NCBI GenBank assembly: GCA_030748575.1
Contig: JASMLR010000005.1
Coordinates: 1-64,000, forward strand
Direction of reading: 5' to 3'
Source of the DNA: Phycisphaerales bacterium
Lineage (GTDB): Bacteria; Planctomycetota; Phycisphaerae; Phycisphaerales; SM1A02
DNA length: 64,000 bases
The notes beneath the pieces were generated by a model. It did no database searches. It was not told the DNA's origin and saw only the letters and a program-made list of their open reading frames with translations. Made by a program: the position numbers and the translations under genes. Below, one piece after another: positions 8,261 through 17,785 of the stretch (the first letter of the stretch is position 1; each line of letters opens with the position of its first letter).

Positions 8261-9229
8261 TCAAAAACGAATCGTGCCCTGCACGCCGAAGATGGGCGCC
8301 GGGTCGTGGTCGCTCGCCCAGACGTCGCTTCCAGCAGCCGTCGTGGACTTCAGTCGGCCATACACCGTGGCGCCAACGAAGGCCCGCAGGCTGCCGGTCG
8401 GGCACACGTCGAAGTCGATGAATGCCATCACGGGGAGTGCTTCGGTCGTCCCGACGCCCCCGGGCGTGGGCGTATCGTCTCCCAGTCGGAACCGCTGGTA
8501 GTCAAACACCGCGGAGATCCCCACATCCACCCGATCATCGAGCGTGTAGACCAGTTCGGCTCCACTCTGATTGGCCCAGCCAGTCGTCAGATTGGTGCTG
8601 AGCATGAGCCGCTCCGAGATCTGCCAGTCCAGGACAATCACCGGGTAGATGAGCAGGCTGTCCTCGATGCGGCTCCGAACGCCGACACCGCCGCCGACGA
8701 CCAGCTCGCGCGAGAACGCGTACGCCGCGCCGATCATGCCGCCCCCCTCAAACCCGTCACCAAGCGAACCACCCTGCTCGGCAGCCCATCGGGCCTGCCC
8801 GCCGCCGAACACCTGCCATTGCCGCGTCGCCTGCCACTGCAGGCCTGCATCAATGTGGGTCGTGTTGACGCTTGACCATGGGGCCACCAGGTTCTCGAAC
8901 GAGAAGTTGTCGCGTTGATATCGACCGGACAGGAGGAGTTCCAGATCGTCCCGAAGGGGAATCCTCGCTCGCGCCAGCACGTGCCCCCGATCGTGCGAAA
9001 ATCGGCCGGACGGCGTGTCCGTGAGATCCGTCCGCAATTGCCAGACCCAGCCGCCGCCGACGGACCCTGCGGCCGAGGTGTCCTCGGACTGGCCGAGCGG
9101 CGCCACCGCCCGGGGCGATGGATCGGCCGCCGGAGCGGGCGCGGGATCGGGCGCCGCAAGCGTCAGCGGACCGGACCAGAAAGGTGTCGGGTTCAGCACG
9201 CTGGCCAGAACAATGGACGTTGTCAACAT
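8261..9229 (-). CDS. Putative outer-membrane beta-barrel or exported beta-rich protein
   Basis: Not assigned to a named family. The start is ATG at 9229 because GGAGG lies about 7 nt upstream and the product then begins with the signal-like MLTTSIVLASVLN. The 322-residue product has an Ala/Pro-rich segment after the signal. It then shows alternating short beta-strand-like stretches rich in Gly, Trp and Tyr and ends in phenylalanine, as outer-membrane barrels do. Barrel status is inferred from pattern only. Confidence 0.6.
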   Translation of the reverse strand: MLTTSIVLASVLNPTPFWSGPLTLAAPDPAPAPAADPSPRAVAPLGQSEDTSAAGSVGGGWVWQLRTDLTDTPSGRFSHDRGHVLARARIPLRDDLELLLSGRYQRDNFSFENLVAPWSSVNTTHIDAGLQWQATRQWQVFGGGQARWAAEQGGSLGDGFEGGGMIGAAYAFSRELVVGGGVGVRSRIEDSLLIYPVIVLDWQISERLMLSTNLTTGWANQSGAELVYTLDDRVDVGISAVFDYQRFRLGDDTPTPGGVGTTEALPVMAFIDFDVCPTGSLRAFVGATVYGRLKSTTAAGSDVWASDHDPAPIFGVQGTIRF

Positions 9230-9317
9230 GCGTGGTTTCCTCCGCGGTCGCTCGCCGTTCCACGCTACCAGACCGGTCACCGGATCCGGCGAGCACCGCA
9301 CCTGCGATGGCTCGCGA

Positions 9318-9333
9318 GGCCCCGAAAGGGGTC
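9318..9333 (-). terminator. Hairpin just after nusG
   Basis: A six-pair stem (including one G-T pair) with a 4-nt loop lies four bases beyond the nusG stop codon. There is no T-run, so it is at best a weak or Rho-assisted end of the tuf-nusG transcript. Confidence 0.35.
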
Positions 9334-9336
9334 GAA

Positions 9337-10065
9337 CTAGTCTTCGCCCTTCTCGACCTGCCAGTACTCCAGTTCGACCGGTGCCTGGCGTCCGAAGATG
9401 GTCACCAGCACGCGAACCATGCCCTTGTCCGGCATGACTTCGTCGATGGTGCCTTCGTAGCCCTCGAATGGGCCTTCCTTGATGGTGACGTGGTCCCCGG
9501 CGACGAACTCCAGTTTCATCTCCGGCTCGGCGTCCGGCATCTTTGAGTCGAAGAGCATCTTCTCGACCTCGGCGGGCGACATCGGCGTCGGCTTGCCGGC
9601 CGTGCCGACGAAATCACCGACGCCCGTCGTCTCCTTGATGAGGAAGAAGACATCCTGCGGAATGCGGCCGTCCTCAAGCATCATCTCGACAAAGATGTAC
9701 CCGGGGTAGAGCTTTGTTTCCGTGATCCGCTGCTTGCCGCCCTTGAGCGTCCGGGTCTTCTCGGTGGGCACCATGATTCGGCCGATTCGCTCGGAGAGAC
9801 CCTCGATCTCGACCTTCCGCTGAAGCGTGTCCCGAACCGAGTTCTCCTTGTTGGAGGCAACGCGGAGCACGAACCAGTCCATCCCCTTGCGATACATCGG
9901 CATGTCGACCGCGGGGTCGAATGCATCCTCGGCATCCGTGGCCGGCGGCTCGGTCGCCGGCGCCTCGGGCGCTGGCGCCTCGGGCGCCGCAACCTCAACC
10001 ATCTTCGTCTCTGGCGTCTCGGCGGATCCTGCCTGATCGATCTGTTCGTGTTCGGTCGTCATCAT
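9337..10065 (-). CDS. nusG: Transcription antitermination/termination factor NusG
   Basis: Binds RNA polymerase and couples it to Rho and ribosomes. The NGN domain starts at DWFVLRVASNKE and contains the KLYPGYIFVEM motif; the C-terminal KOW domain includes GDHVTIKEGPFEGYEG. About 60 residues of Ala/Pro/Glu-rich, acidic, probably disordered sequence precede the NGN domain, which most NusG proteins lack. Two adjacent ATGs (10065, 10062) are possible; a longer in-frame start is unlikely because it would reach into secE. It follows secE as usual, but the ribosomal genes rplK/A/J/L that normally come next are missing. Confidence 0.93.
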   Translation of the reverse strand: MMTTEHEQIDQAGSAETPETKMVEVAAPEAPAPEAPATEPPATDAEDAFDPAVDMPMYRKGMDWFVLRVASNKENSVRDTLQRKVEIEGLSERIGRIMVPTEKTRTLKGGKQRITETKLYPGYIFVEMMLEDGRIPQDVFFLIKETTGVGDFVGTAGKPTPMSPAEVEKMLFDSKMPDAEPEMKLEFVAGDHVTIKEGPFEGYEGTIDEVMPDKGMVRVLVTIFGRQAPVELEYWQVEKGED

Positions 10066-10130
10066 TCCCTGCCCTACTGTCCTTGCTTCATGCCCGAAGG
10101 CGTCAGGACCAAGTCTGCAACTCGATTCGA

Positions 10131-10541
10131 TCAGCCCGTGCGGAGCACTGTCATCCAACGGAAGATGCTCGCGAAACCGATGTCAAACGCCCAGCAGTAC
10201 AAGGCGACGATGATCGTCAGCCCAATGACGGCGCGGGTGGAGAGTTCGATTTCCCGCCGGCTCGACCAGTTGACCTTTCGCATCTCGCCCTCGGTCGCGA
10301 TAAGAAACTCGACCGTTCGCCGCCGCGTTCCAATAAGGAGCCACCCCATGAACCCGAAGACGAGTGCGGCAATGAGCATGGCGACGACTCGCACATACGT
10401 CGGCTCAAAGCCGAACATGCTGACGCCCTCGAATTCCTTCCAGAGCCAGGCCAGACCGAGCGCGATGACGGCGCCGAGTCCGTAGGCCGACATCAGTCGA
10501 ACCCAGTAGCCCTGTCCTGCCTTGTAGATCGCGGACATCAT
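10131..10541 (-). CDS. secE: Preprotein translocase subunit SecE
   Basis: Small essential subunit that clamps SecY. The 136-residue form has three hydrophobic segments, as in enterobacterial SecE. The conserved cytoplasmic motif is present as EMRKVNWSSRREI, before the last transmembrane helix. The start at ATG 10541 (ATGATG) is set by the GGAGA motif a few bases upstream and by the tRNA-Trp gene, which blocks longer forms. It lies between tRNA-Trp and nusG in the usual order. Confidence 0.92.
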   Translation of the reverse strand: MMSAIYKAGQGYWVRLMSAYGLGAVIALGLAWLWKEFEGVSMFGFEPTYVRVVAMLIAALVFGFMGWLLIGTRRRTVEFLIATEGEMRKVNWSSRREIELSTRAVIGLTIIVALYCWAFDIGFASIFRWMTVLRTG

Positions 10542-10580
10542 TCGTCTCCATCGCCCAGGCGCCTGAGCCCGGGCCTTCAA

Positions 10581-10653
<73 letters not shown>

Positions 10654-10659
10654 TCCGTT

Positions 10660-10677
10660 CCGGGGCAATCGCCCCGG
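10660..10677 (-). terminator. Hairpin between rpmG and tRNA-Trp
   Basis: Perfect 7-bp stem CCGGGGC/GCCCCGG with the tetraloop AATC, sited just after rpmG. It lacks a T-run; it may be an RNA-processing signal or attenuator rather than a full terminator. Confidence 0.4.
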
Positions 10678-10683
10678 CCTACA

Positions 10684-10863
10684 TCACTTCCTCTTGATCT
10701 TGTGCAGCGTGTGCTTGCGAAGTCGCGGGCTGTACTTCTTCATGCCCGCCTTCACCTTCTCGTCGATGCCACCTTTCACACGAATGCTCGTGCGATAGTT
10801 GAGATCGCCACACTCCGTGCACTGGAGCCACACATATTCACGATCAGCAGCCTTCTTGGCCAT
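10684..10863 (-). CDS. rpmG: 50S ribosomal protein L33
   Basis: A 59-residue basic protein beginning MAKKAADREYVWLQCTECGD and ending in KKYSPRLRKHTLHKIKRK, which is the L33 pattern. It keeps one CxxC pair (CTEC), but the second zinc-binding CxxC of zinc-type L33 is absent, since the later half contains no cysteines. It sits between tuf and tRNA-Trp. Confidence 0.9.
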   Translation of the reverse strand: MAKKAADREYVWLQCTECGDLNYRTSIRVKGGIDEKVKAGMKKYSPRLRKHTLHKIKRK

Positions 10864-10890
10864 GCTTCACTCCGCCTTTCCCCGCACCCG

Positions 10891-10916
10891 CCCCCTCGCC
10901 GCGTGCGGCGAGGGGG
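10891..10916 (-). terminator. Strong hairpin between tuf and rpmG
   Basis: Perfect 11-bp GC-rich stem (10891-10901 with 10906-10916) and a 4-nt loop, located 28 bp beyond the tuf stop and before the rpmG start. No T-run follows. It is likely a partial terminator or mRNA-stabilising element that would leave tuf more abundant than the downstream genes. Confidence 0.5.
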
Positions 10917-10943
10917 CAAGCCGGGTGCGAGCAGCCCAGGGGG

Positions 10944-12137
10944 CTACTCGAGGATCTTGGTCACAACGCCCGAACCCACGGTCCGGCCACCTTCGCGGAC
11001 AGCGAAGCGGAGGCCCTCAACCATGGCGATGTTCTTGCCGAGGCTGACCTTCATCTTGATGTTGTCGCCGGGCATGCACATCTCAGCACCAACGAGGTCC
11101 AGGCCACCGGTCACGTCCGTCGTACGGAAGTAGAACTGCGGCTTGTAGCCGGAGAAGAATGGCGTGTGACGGCCACCCTCTTCCTTGGTCAGCACGTAGA
11201 CCTCTGCCTCGAAGACCGTGTGCGGCGTAATGCTGCCGGGCTTGGCAAGCACCTGCCCACGCTCGACGTCGTCCTTCTCGATTCCACGAAGGAGCGCGCC
11301 GACGTTGTCGCCGGCCTGGGCATCTTCCAGAATCTTGTTGAACATCTCGACGCCGGTGCATGTGGTCTTGGTGGGCTCGTCGGTCAATCCGACGATCTCG
11401 ATCGGATCACCCACGTGGACCGCGCCGGTCTCGATACGACCGGTGACGACCGTGCCACGGCCCTTGATCGAGAACACATCCTCGATGGCCATGAGGAAGG
11501 GCTTGTCGACCTCACGCTCGGGCTCCGGAATGTAGGCATCGAGCGCGTCCATGAGCTCGTCGATCGCCTTGCAATCGTCGTCGCTCTTGCCTTCGCTCTC
11601 GAGTGCCTTCAGGGCCGAGCCGCGAATGACCGGGATGTCGTCGCCGGGGAAGTCGTACTGGCTGAGCAGTTCGCGCGTTTCCATCTCGACGAGATCGAGC
11701 AGATCCTCATCGTCGACCATGTCGCACTTGTTCATGAAGACGACGATCCGCGGCACGCCGACCTGACGGGCAAGCAGGATGTGCTCACGCGTCTGAGGCA
11801 TGGGGCCGTCGGTCGCAGCAACCACGAGAATGGCGCCGTCCATCTGGGCGGCACCGGTGATCATGTTCTTGACGTAGTCAGCGTGACCCGGGCAGTCGAC
11901 GTGAGCGTAGTGACGGCCTTCCGACTCATACTCCTGGTGGCTGGTCGCAATGGTGATGCCACGCGCCTTCTCTTCGGGAGCATTGTCGATCTCGTCAAAC
12001 GCGCGGGCGTCGCCGAGTCCCTGGGCCGCCTGACGGGTCGTGATCGCCGCGGTCAGGGTGGTCTTGCCGTGGTCGATGTGCCCGATCGTGCCGACATTGA
12101 CGTGCGGCTTGGTGCGAACAAATGTGTCCTTCGCCAT
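10944..12137 (-). CDS. tuf: Elongation factor Tu
   Basis: GTPase that delivers aminoacyl-tRNA to the ribosome, 397 residues, of normal length. G1 is GHIDHGKT, the switch I effector threonine is in [15 protein letters not shown]3 is DCPGHADY and G4 is NKCD. Domains 2 and 3 are complete, ending in [10 protein letters not shown]. The start at ATG 12137 has an AGGAG SD. It is the only tuf copy in the window, between tRNA-Thr and rpmG. Confidence 0.97.
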   Translation of the reverse strand: MAKDTFVRTKPHVNVGTIGHIDHGKTTLTAAITTRQAAQGLGDARAFDEIDNAPEEKARGITIATSHQEYESEGRHYAHVDCPGHADYVKNMITGAAQMDGAILVVAATDGPMPQTREHILLARQVGVPRIVVFMNKCDMVDDEDLLDLVEMETRELLSQYDFPGDDIPVIRGSALKALESEGKSDDDCKAIDELMDALDAYIPEPEREVDKPFLMAIEDVFSIKGRGTVVTGRIETGAVHVGDPIEIVGLTDEPTKTTCTGVEMFNKILEDAQAGDNVGALLRGIEKDDVERGQVLAKPGSITPHTVFEAEVYVLTKEEGGRHTPFFSGYKPQFYFRTTDVTGGLDLVGAEMCMPGDNIKMKVSLGKNIAMVEGLRFAVREGGRTVGSGVVTKILE

Positions 12138-12308
12138 CGGTGCGATTCTCCTGCGCGGGGCGGTTGGAGGGGCGGGCTTCGTGCCCGATCAATCCGTTCC
12201 GCCTCGCAGCAATCTCCTGTTCGGTCCGGCGCTCACTCAAGCGGCGAACCCGTGGTCCACAATGGACCTGTCCTTGTGTCATGTCTCGCACACGCGAAAC
12301 ATGTGTGC

Positions 12309-12345
12309 GCCCCGCGATCCGGGGCACTGCCGCGGACCGTCCGCG
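12309..12345 (-). other. Two short hairpins between tRNA-Thr and tuf
   Basis: A 6-bp stem at 12309-12314/12320-12325 and another at 12331-12336/12340-12345, within the 225-bp stretch between tRNA-Thr and tuf. They could guide processing of the tRNA-tuf precursor or form part of the tuf leader. Nothing else is seen in the gap. Confidence 0.35.
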
Positions 12346-12362
12346 ACAGCATGCGTATTCCA

Positions 12363-12434
12363 AGCCACCGACGGGACTTGAACCCGTGACCTCACCCTTA
12401 CCAAGGGTGTGCTCTACCACTGAGCTACGGTGGC
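12363..12434 (-). tRNA. trnT: tRNA-Thr (GGT anticodon)
   Basis: A 72-nt cloverleaf: acceptor GCCACCG/CGGTGGC, D-arm GCTC/GAGC, anticodon stem CACCC/GGGTG with loop TTGGTAA (anticodon GGT), and a T-arm with GGTTCAAGTCC. No encoded CCA tail. It stands immediately upstream of tuf, as in many bacterial tRNA-tuf operons. Confidence 0.93.
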
Positions 12435-12489
12435 GGGGATCGTCCTGACCCACCTCGACTTGGATCCCGCCGCCGCAACCGCGCCGACG

Positions 12490-12512
12490 AAAAACCGTCC
12501 CAACAGGGACGG
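12490..12512 (-). terminator. Intrinsic terminator after the rho-pseudopilin genes
   Basis: On the minus strand, CCGTCCC, loop TGTT, GGGACGG and then five T. This is the clearest Rho-independent terminator in the window, sited 90 bp beyond the pseudopilin stop and upstream of tRNA-Thr. It separates the cysS-coaE-rho-pilin side from the tuf cluster. Confidence 0.85.
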
Positions 12513-12601
12513 AAGCGGGAATTGTACCGGCATCCGGCCCGGTCGCAAGTCCCAGAGGTGGTCCATGCCATCCAATCCCTACGGCCGCTGCCCCACCGCC
12601 G

Positions 12602-13879
12602 CTAGGGCTGCAGTCGGGTGTCCAGATCGAGTACCCGGATCCCTCTTCCCGGATCCCCCGTGGATGCGTCGCCGGCAAGCTGTCTCCAGCTCCGCCAGGC
12701 CGTTTCGCCCCCAACGTGGCCGTCCAGAAAGAGCATGAGGGTGGAATCGCCGTTGCTGTACCTGAAATCGACTTCCTGCGTCGATGCCACGCCGGCCGGC
12801 GTGTCGCCCAGAATGTCGTTGGTAAAGGCAGCCTGCGTCCGGGCTTCGTAGGTCGTCCGATCCTCAAGCGGGCTCCCACCGATGGACTCGCCTCGGAAGG
12901 AATCCACGATGTAGAGGCTTCGGGCTGGCGCCCGGACCTGGCCATGGGTCACGAAGCGGTCCATGAAGGGGTCCGTCTGCGATCCGGTGATATCGCGGCG
13001 GGAGCGGGCGTCAAAGAAGTTGTTCGCGGCAAAGAAGCCGGGCAGCCCCTTCTCCCACGCCCCGGCGCCCAGCGGCGTCGGAAGCCCGAGGGCGCGGCCC
13101 TCGGGGTCGTCCCCGCTGTTCGACAGGCCCCTATTGCCGTGAAATGCCATGAACTCGACGCCATTTGCATCGATCTTCGGATAATCAAAGGAGTTCACGC
13201 CCGCCGATCGGAGCGGGTTGGCAAACCGGTTGCCCTCCTGGGAGTACAGCCACCAGCCCGGCGCGGCCACGCTGTCGGCTCCGTACCCGCCATACACATC
13301 GTCCGACCCGGCCCCCAGCACCGGGAACGACTTGAAATTGACGCTGGAGCCCAGGTTGGCGTCCACCCAGAGGATGTCGGCCCACGATCCCTGTGACAGA
13401 CCATCCGCCCGAAGGTCGCCGGTCGTCCGAAACGGGTTGGCCGTGGGCGGTGAGAGCCAGTCATCGCCAGCGCCGGTCGAGGTGAAAAAGCGGGCGCCCC
13501 CGACGCGGTTCACGTCCGGGCTGTCGATCACGCCATCGCCGTCGGTGTCCACGCCGTCCTCGTCGAGGTAGTTGAACCGGCTCGGGACCACGGTGTCGCG
13601 GTGGGAGGCCGAATACTGATCCATCCACTGGGCGATCTGCCGGAGGTGATTCCGGGACTTCATCATCACCTCGCTGTCCTTGCCGCCCATCATGGCCACG
13701 GTGGTCAGCCCCAGCAGGATGCCGATGATCGAAATGACCACCAGCACCTCCACGAGCGTGATGCCTCGGGCCGCTGCGGACCGCTGGTGACGTGATGGGG
13801 AGCTGTGACGCGACACGAATCGACCTCCCGGGCACTGCCCGATCCTCAGGATACGACGGGAATGGTTCGCCGGATGCAT
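12602..13879 (-). CDS. Type II secretion-like pseudopilin with Ca-loop-like sequence
   Basis: Prepilin-like protein of 425 residues. A basic leader ends in AARG, followed by [19 protein letters not shown], the prepilin peptidase site and hydrophobic alpha-1 helix; the residue after the cleavage Gly is Ile rather than the usual Phe. The region [17 protein letters not shown] resembles calcium-binding EF-hand or thrombospondin type-3 loops. A FLDGHVGG motif near the C terminus is typical of the large planctomycete pseudopilins. ATG 13879 (or GTG 13882) lies 11 bp after rho, probably in one transcript. Which secretion or pilus machine it joins is unknown. Confidence 0.8.
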   Translation of the reverse strand: MHPANHSRRILRIGQCPGGRFVSRHSSPSRHQRSAAARGITLVEVLVVISIIGILLGLTTVAMMGGKDSEVMMKSRNHLRQIAQWMDQYSASHRDTVVPSRFNYLDEDGVDTDGDGVIDSPDVNRVGGARFFTSTGAGDDWLSPPTANPFRTTGDLRADGLSQGSWADILWVDANLGSSVNFKSFPVLGAGSDDVYGGYGADSVAAPGWWLYSQEGNRFANPLRSAGVNSFDYPKIDANGVEFMAFHGNRGLSNSGDDPEGRALGLPTPLGAGAWEKGLPGFFAANNFFDARSRRDITGSQTDPFMDRFVTHGQVRAPARSLYIVDSFRGESIGGSPLEDRTTYEARTQAAFTNDILGDTPAGVASTQEVDFRYSNGDSTLMLFLDGHVGGETAWRSWRQLAGDASTGDPGRGIRVLDLDTRLQP

Positions 13880-13890
13880 CACCGGGGCGG

Positions 13891-15453
13891 TCAGCCCAGA
13901 TTCATCGTCATCAGGAACTCGGCATTGGAGTTGGTCTTGGCGAGCCGGCTGCGGAGCAATTCCATGGCCTCGACGACGCTCATGTCCGAAACGACCTTGC
14001 GAAGCCGCGACACCAGATCGAGTTCCTTCTCGTCCAGCAGCAACTCCTCACGCCGGGTGCCCGACGCAGGAATGTCGATGGCTGGCCAGATTCGCTTCTC
14101 CACCAGTTTGCGGGTGAGGTGCAGCTCACTGTTGCCGGTGCCCTTGAACTCCTCGAAGATGACCTCGTCGGCCTTGGAGCCCGTATCGACCAGCGCGGTC
14201 GCGATGATCGTCAGCGATCCACCATCCTCAATGTTTCGGGCCGAGCCAAAGAACTTCTTCGGCTTGATGAGCGCCGCGTTGTCCACGCCGCCCGTGCCGA
14301 TCTTTCCGGATCCCGATGCAGCGTTGTTGTAACCGCGGGCGAGCCGGGTGATGGAGTCGAGCAGCACGACGACCTTGCCGCCGGCCTCGACCATGCGGCG
14401 AGCCTTCTCCATGACAATCTCAGCAACCTGAATGTGGCGCGTCGCGTGTTCGTCAAACGTACTGGCAACCACCTCCACCGATTCCGCCGTATTACGCTTG
14501 AAGTCGGTGACTTCCTCCGGCCGCTCATCAACGAGCAGCACGATGACATGCGCATCCGGATGGTTGGTCGCAATCGCCTTGGTGATCTTTTGCAGCAGCA
14601 CCGTTTTGCCTGTCCGCGGGGGCGCCACAATGAGGCCGCGTTGGCCGAAACCAAGCGGCGACACGAGGTCGATCACGCGGGTCTCGACACCTTCCGGGTC
14701 CGTTTCCAGCGTGATGCGTTCTTCGGGGTGCAGTGGTGTCAGGTTCTCAAAGGTCGGGAGATGCGACGCCTCGGTAGGGTCAGTTCCATTGACCGACTCC
14801 ACACGCAACATCGCGAAGTACTTTTCGGCTTCCTTCGGGGGACGGATGAGACCACTGACGATCTGCCCGCGTCGGAGTCCGAATCGCTTGATCTGCGACG
14901 GGCTCACATACACGTCGTCGGGTGACGGAAGGTAGGAGTACTCGGGGCTTCGAAGAAAGCCATACCCGTCAGGCGAAACCTCCAGCGTGCCCTCGCCGAT
15001 CATGAGGCCAGCCTTCGCGGCCCGCACACGGAGAATCTCGAACACGAGCTGCTGCTTGGGCATCGTTGCCGCGTGCTCGATGCCATCCTTCTCTGCGGCC
15101 TTGATCAGGTTTGGCGCAGACATCTTCTGGAGCACCGCGTGGTCCAGCCCATCCTTCTTGGCCTTGTCGAACTTGGCCCTGGCCTTCGCATCAAGCGACG
15201 CCTCCAGCTCTCGCGCCTCTTCCGCAAGTTGCTCGTCCGTCGGAACGGATCCGGGTTCGAGGGTCACGACCGGGACGGCGGGTGTCGATCCGGATGACTT
15301 CTTGCGACGTCGACGCTTCTTCGCCATCTGCTGCTTCCTTGACGAGCGGTGTTTGCCCTGTTTCTGCTTGCGGCCTTCGTCCCCGTCAGCGGGGCGGTCG
15401 CTCGTGGTGCGTTCGGGTGCCTGCGAGGGACTGGGCGTGGTCGTAGTGGACAT
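13891..15453 (-). CDS. rho: Transcription termination factor Rho with basic N-terminal extension
   Basis: Hexameric RNA helicase that ends transcription. The N-terminal helical domain starts around residue 115 ([21 protein letters not shown]), followed by the cold-shock-like RNA-binding domain (DGYGFLRSP). The ATPase core has the P-loop PPRTGKT and the Q/R-loop sequences of classic Rho. The first 110 residues are an added Lys/Arg/Ser/Glu-rich, likely disordered segment, as in several high-GC phyla. The start is ATG 15453. It follows coaE by 110 bp on the same strand. Confidence 0.96.
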   Translation of the reverse strand: MSTTTTPSPSQAPERTTSDRPADGDEGRKQKQGKHRSSRKQQMAKKRRRRKKSSGSTPAVPVVTLEPGSVPTDEQLAEEARELEASLDAKARAKFDKAKKDGLDHAVLQKMSAPNLIKAAEKDGIEHAATMPKQQLVFEILRVRAAKAGLMIGEGTLEVSPDGYGFLRSPEYSYLPSPDDVYVSPSQIKRFGLRRGQIVSGLIRPPKEAEKYFAMLRVESVNGTDPTEASHLPTFENLTPLHPEERITLETDPEGVETRVIDLVSPLGFGQRGLIVAPPRTGKTVLLQKITKAIATNHPDAHVIVLLVDERPEEVTDFKRNTAESVEVVASTFDEHATRHIQVAEIVMEKARRMVEAGGKVVVLLDSITRLARGYNNAASGSGKIGTGGVDNAALIKPKKFFGSARNIEDGGSLTIIATALVDTGSKADEVIFEEFKGTGNSELHLTRKLVEKRIWPAIDIPASGTRREELLLDEKELDLVSRLRKVVSDMSVVEAMELLRSRLAKTNSNAEFLMTMNLG

Positions 15454-15563
15454 GGAACGAAAACCTCGGATCTGTATGGGAAACCCCGTGACGAATGCGA
15501 CGGGGAGCAGGATGAATCGACGGCGACCACGAAGCGTGGAAGAAACACCGGGGATTCAACGGG

Positions 15564-16169
15564 TCAGTCGGTACGCGGTTGAAGTCGATCCAGCAGGCCG
15601 GCGGTCTGCCGCCGAAGCGAGGCTGGATCCTCCGCGTTGACCAGTACATGATCGGATCTTGCACGCTTCTCGTCAAGGGGTATCTGAACATCCGATCGAG
15701 CCTGGAATTCTGCGTCGTTCCAACCGCGATTCGCCCGGACCCGCGCTCGCCGCACCGACTCTGGAGCGTCGATGAACACAACACAGTCGCACCAGGCATC
15801 CCATCCAGCCTCAAACAGCAGTGGCGCGTCGAGGACGACCACACCACTGGCCGGCTTTGATGCCTCAATCCGGCCACGGCAGATTGACTCAACGCGTGGA
15901 TGCACGAGTTGTTCGAGCTTCTGCCGGGCAGCGGCATCATCAAACACGATTCTGGCGATGGCGGCCCGATCTACACCCGACGGCAGAATCACCTCCGCGC
16001 CCCACCACGCTGCAAGCATCTCCTGGACCTCGGGTTGATCCAACACATCATGGGCCACGGCGTCGGCATCGATGACATCACACCCGAGCGACTGCATGGC
16101 CGCTGCGAACATGCTCTTCCCAGACCCAATCCCTCCGGAGACTCCGACGACCATCGGAGGCGGGCTCAT
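15564..16169 (-). CDS. coaE: Dephospho-CoA kinase
   Basis: Last enzyme of coenzyme A synthesis, phosphorylating the 3'-OH of dephospho-CoA. The P-loop is GGIGSGKS near the N terminus, followed by DVIDADAVAHDVL; the product is 201 residues. The ATG at 16169 overlaps the cysS stop as ATGA, so this start is preferred over one 18 bp upstream; the two genes are translationally coupled. Confidence 0.92.
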   Translation of the reverse strand: MSPPPMVVGVSGGIGSGKSMFAAAMQSLGCDVIDADAVAHDVLDQPEVQEMLAAWWGAEVILPSGVDRAAIARIVFDDAAARQKLEQLVHPRVESICRGRIEASKPASGVVVLDAPLLFEAGWDAWCDCVVFIDAPESVRRARVRANRGWNDAEFQARSDVQIPLDEKRARSDHVLVNAEDPASLRRQTAGLLDRLQPRTD

Positions 16170-17704
16170 TGGACGACCGGTTCCCAACTGGTCCCACCGG
16201 CACCGTCCTTGATGGCGATGCCCATGTCCAGAAGTTCATCACGGAGTTCGTCCGCTCGGGCCCAGTCCTTGGATGCACGCGCATTATTTCTCGCCGCAAT
16301 CAACTCGGCAATGCGAGCCTCGTCCACCGCGCCGCCAACGGAGGGCCGGACATCCAGGTCCAACACGCCAAGGACAGAGTCCATGCGTCGCAGCGATGCC
16401 AGTTCATCCCCCCACCGGCCCGGACCTTCGCCCGGCTCCGGAGCGTCTTCCATGGAGAGTGCGCCAACCGCCGTACTCAATACGCCGATCCCGCCCGCCA
16501 CGTTGACATCGTCACACAGGGCAGCGGTGAATCCGGGGACCGCCGCCGTAAGCGGTCCCTCCCCGGACATCGGCACATCCGCGTGCTCTTCAAGCCACCC
16601 ACGCACGCGATCCCACCGCTCGACTTGCCGCTGCGCATCCCGAAGGCCCTGCAACGTGAAGTTCGCGTTGGTGCGATAGTGCGTCCGAATCAATTCCAGG
16701 CGAATGGCCGCGGGCGACGCGCCGCGTTCGAGCAAGTCGCGAATCGTGAAGAAGGTGCCGCTGGACTTACTCATCTTGCCGCCGTCGACCATCAGGTGGC
16801 GCGTATGAAACCAGTATCGCGCGAACCGATCACAACCTGTCGTCCCCCGAGACTGCGCAATCTCGCACTCGTGATGCGGAAAGATGTTGTCTTCCCCACC
16901 GCTGTGAATGTCAATCTCTTCTCCGAGCAGTCCTCTTGCCATCACCGAGCACTCGAGGTGCCACCCCGGATACCCCTCGCCCCATGGGCTGGGCCACCGC
17001 ATCAAGTGCGACTGATCCGGCTTCCAGAGCATGAAGTCCGCGGGATGCTTCTTGACCGACTGCGTCTGCATGTCGACACGTCCGCCTTCGCCGCTGCGAA
17101 TGGCGTCGATCGTATTGCCGGAGAGTTCGCCGTAGTCCGGCCACGACGCCACATCGAAGTAGACCACGCCATCTCCCGCCACATAGGCGTGCCCGCGGTC
17201 GATGAGCGACTGCACCATCTCGATCATGCCGTCGACATACTGCGTCGGCCTGGGCAGACGCTCTGGATGTGATGCGGCGTCCATCGCGACGCCGAGCCCA
17301 AGCAATCTCGCATCCCGAAGGAATGCCTCGGCATAGAAGTCGGCAATGGCCATCGGGTCGGAGGGATCGACATCGACGCCGTCGGGTAACGCGCCGGACT
17401 TCTTGGCGTCTGCAAGTCGGCGGGCCGCGACTTCCATCTTGTCCTCGCCGCCTCCGTCTGCGACGGCGTCATCGGTCATGTGGCCGACGTCGGTGATGTT
17501 CATCACGTGGGTTACGTCGTACCCGACCAGTTCCAGAGTCCGCCTGAGTACGTCTGCGTTGAGGAACGAGCGGAAGTTCCCAATGTGCGCGTAGTCGTAC
17601 ACCGTGGGGCCGCATGAGTAAAACGTGACGGTGCGGCCCTCAGCATCCAGAGGCTTGAATGCCTCCTTGCATCCACTCAGTGTGTTGTGCAGGCGGAGTT
17701 CCAC
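16166..17704 (-). CDS. cysS: Cysteinyl-tRNA synthetase
   Basis: Class I synthetase charging tRNA-Cys, 512 residues. The HIGH motif is YAHIGNF near residue 39, the zinc and cysteine ligand is in SCGPTVYD, and KMSKSSG is near residue 290. A spacer of about 25 residues (GGGEDKMEVAARRLADAKK) after the HIGH region is normal for some bacterial CysRS. The start is GTG at 17704 with TAGGCT 7 nt upstream and no SD. It heads a leftward operon cysS-coaE. Confidence 0.95.
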   Translation of the reverse strand: MELRLHNTLSGCKEAFKPLDAEGRTVTFYSCGPTVYDYAHIGNFRSFLNADVLRRTLELVGYDVTHVMNITDVGHMTDDAVADGGGEDKMEVAARRLADAKKSGALPDGVDVDPSDPMAIADFYAEAFLRDARLLGLGVAMDAASHPERLPRPTQYVDGMIEMVQSLIDRGHAYVAGDGVVYFDVASWPDYGELSGNTIDAIRSGEGGRVDMQTQSVKKHPADFMLWKPDQSHLMRWPSPWGEGYPGWHLECSVMARGLLGEEIDIHSGGEDNIFPHHECEIAQSRGTTGCDRFARYWFHTRHLMVDGGKMSKSSGTFFTIRDLLERGASPAAIRLELIRTHYRTNANFTLQGLRDAQRQVERWDRVRGWLEEHADVPMSGEGPLTAAVPGFTAALCDDVNVAGGIGVLSTAVGALSMEDAPEPGEGPGRWGDELASLRRMDSVLGVLDLDVRPSVGGAVDEARIAELIAARNNARASKDWARADELRDELLDMGIAIKDGAGGTSWEPVVQ

Positions 17705-17711
17705 GCGGCGC

Positions 17712-17717
17712 AGCCTA
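17712..17717 (-). promoter_or_regulatory. Candidate leaderless -10 element for cysS
   Basis: TAGGCT on the minus strand, 7 nt before the cysS GTG at 17704; no SD in the gap. Confidence 0.45.
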
Positions 17718-17773
17718 CATCACGCCTCGCTGCACGGCGCGCCCTGCCAGCGCCCTGCCAATGCCCGAGGACG

Positions 17774-17779
17774 TAGCAT
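17774..17779 (+). promoter_or_regulatory. Candidate leaderless -10 element for the sugar epimerase
   Basis: TAGCAT followed by six bases and the ATG at 17786. It is divergent from the cysS element across a short intergenic gap. Confidence 0.45.
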
Positions 17780-17785
17780 CCGAGC

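Noticed and set aside
12521-12526. TACAAT on the minus strand as the tRNA-Thr promoter
   Set aside because: The strong intrinsic terminator at 12490-12512 lies between it and the tRNA gene, so a transcript from here would stop early.
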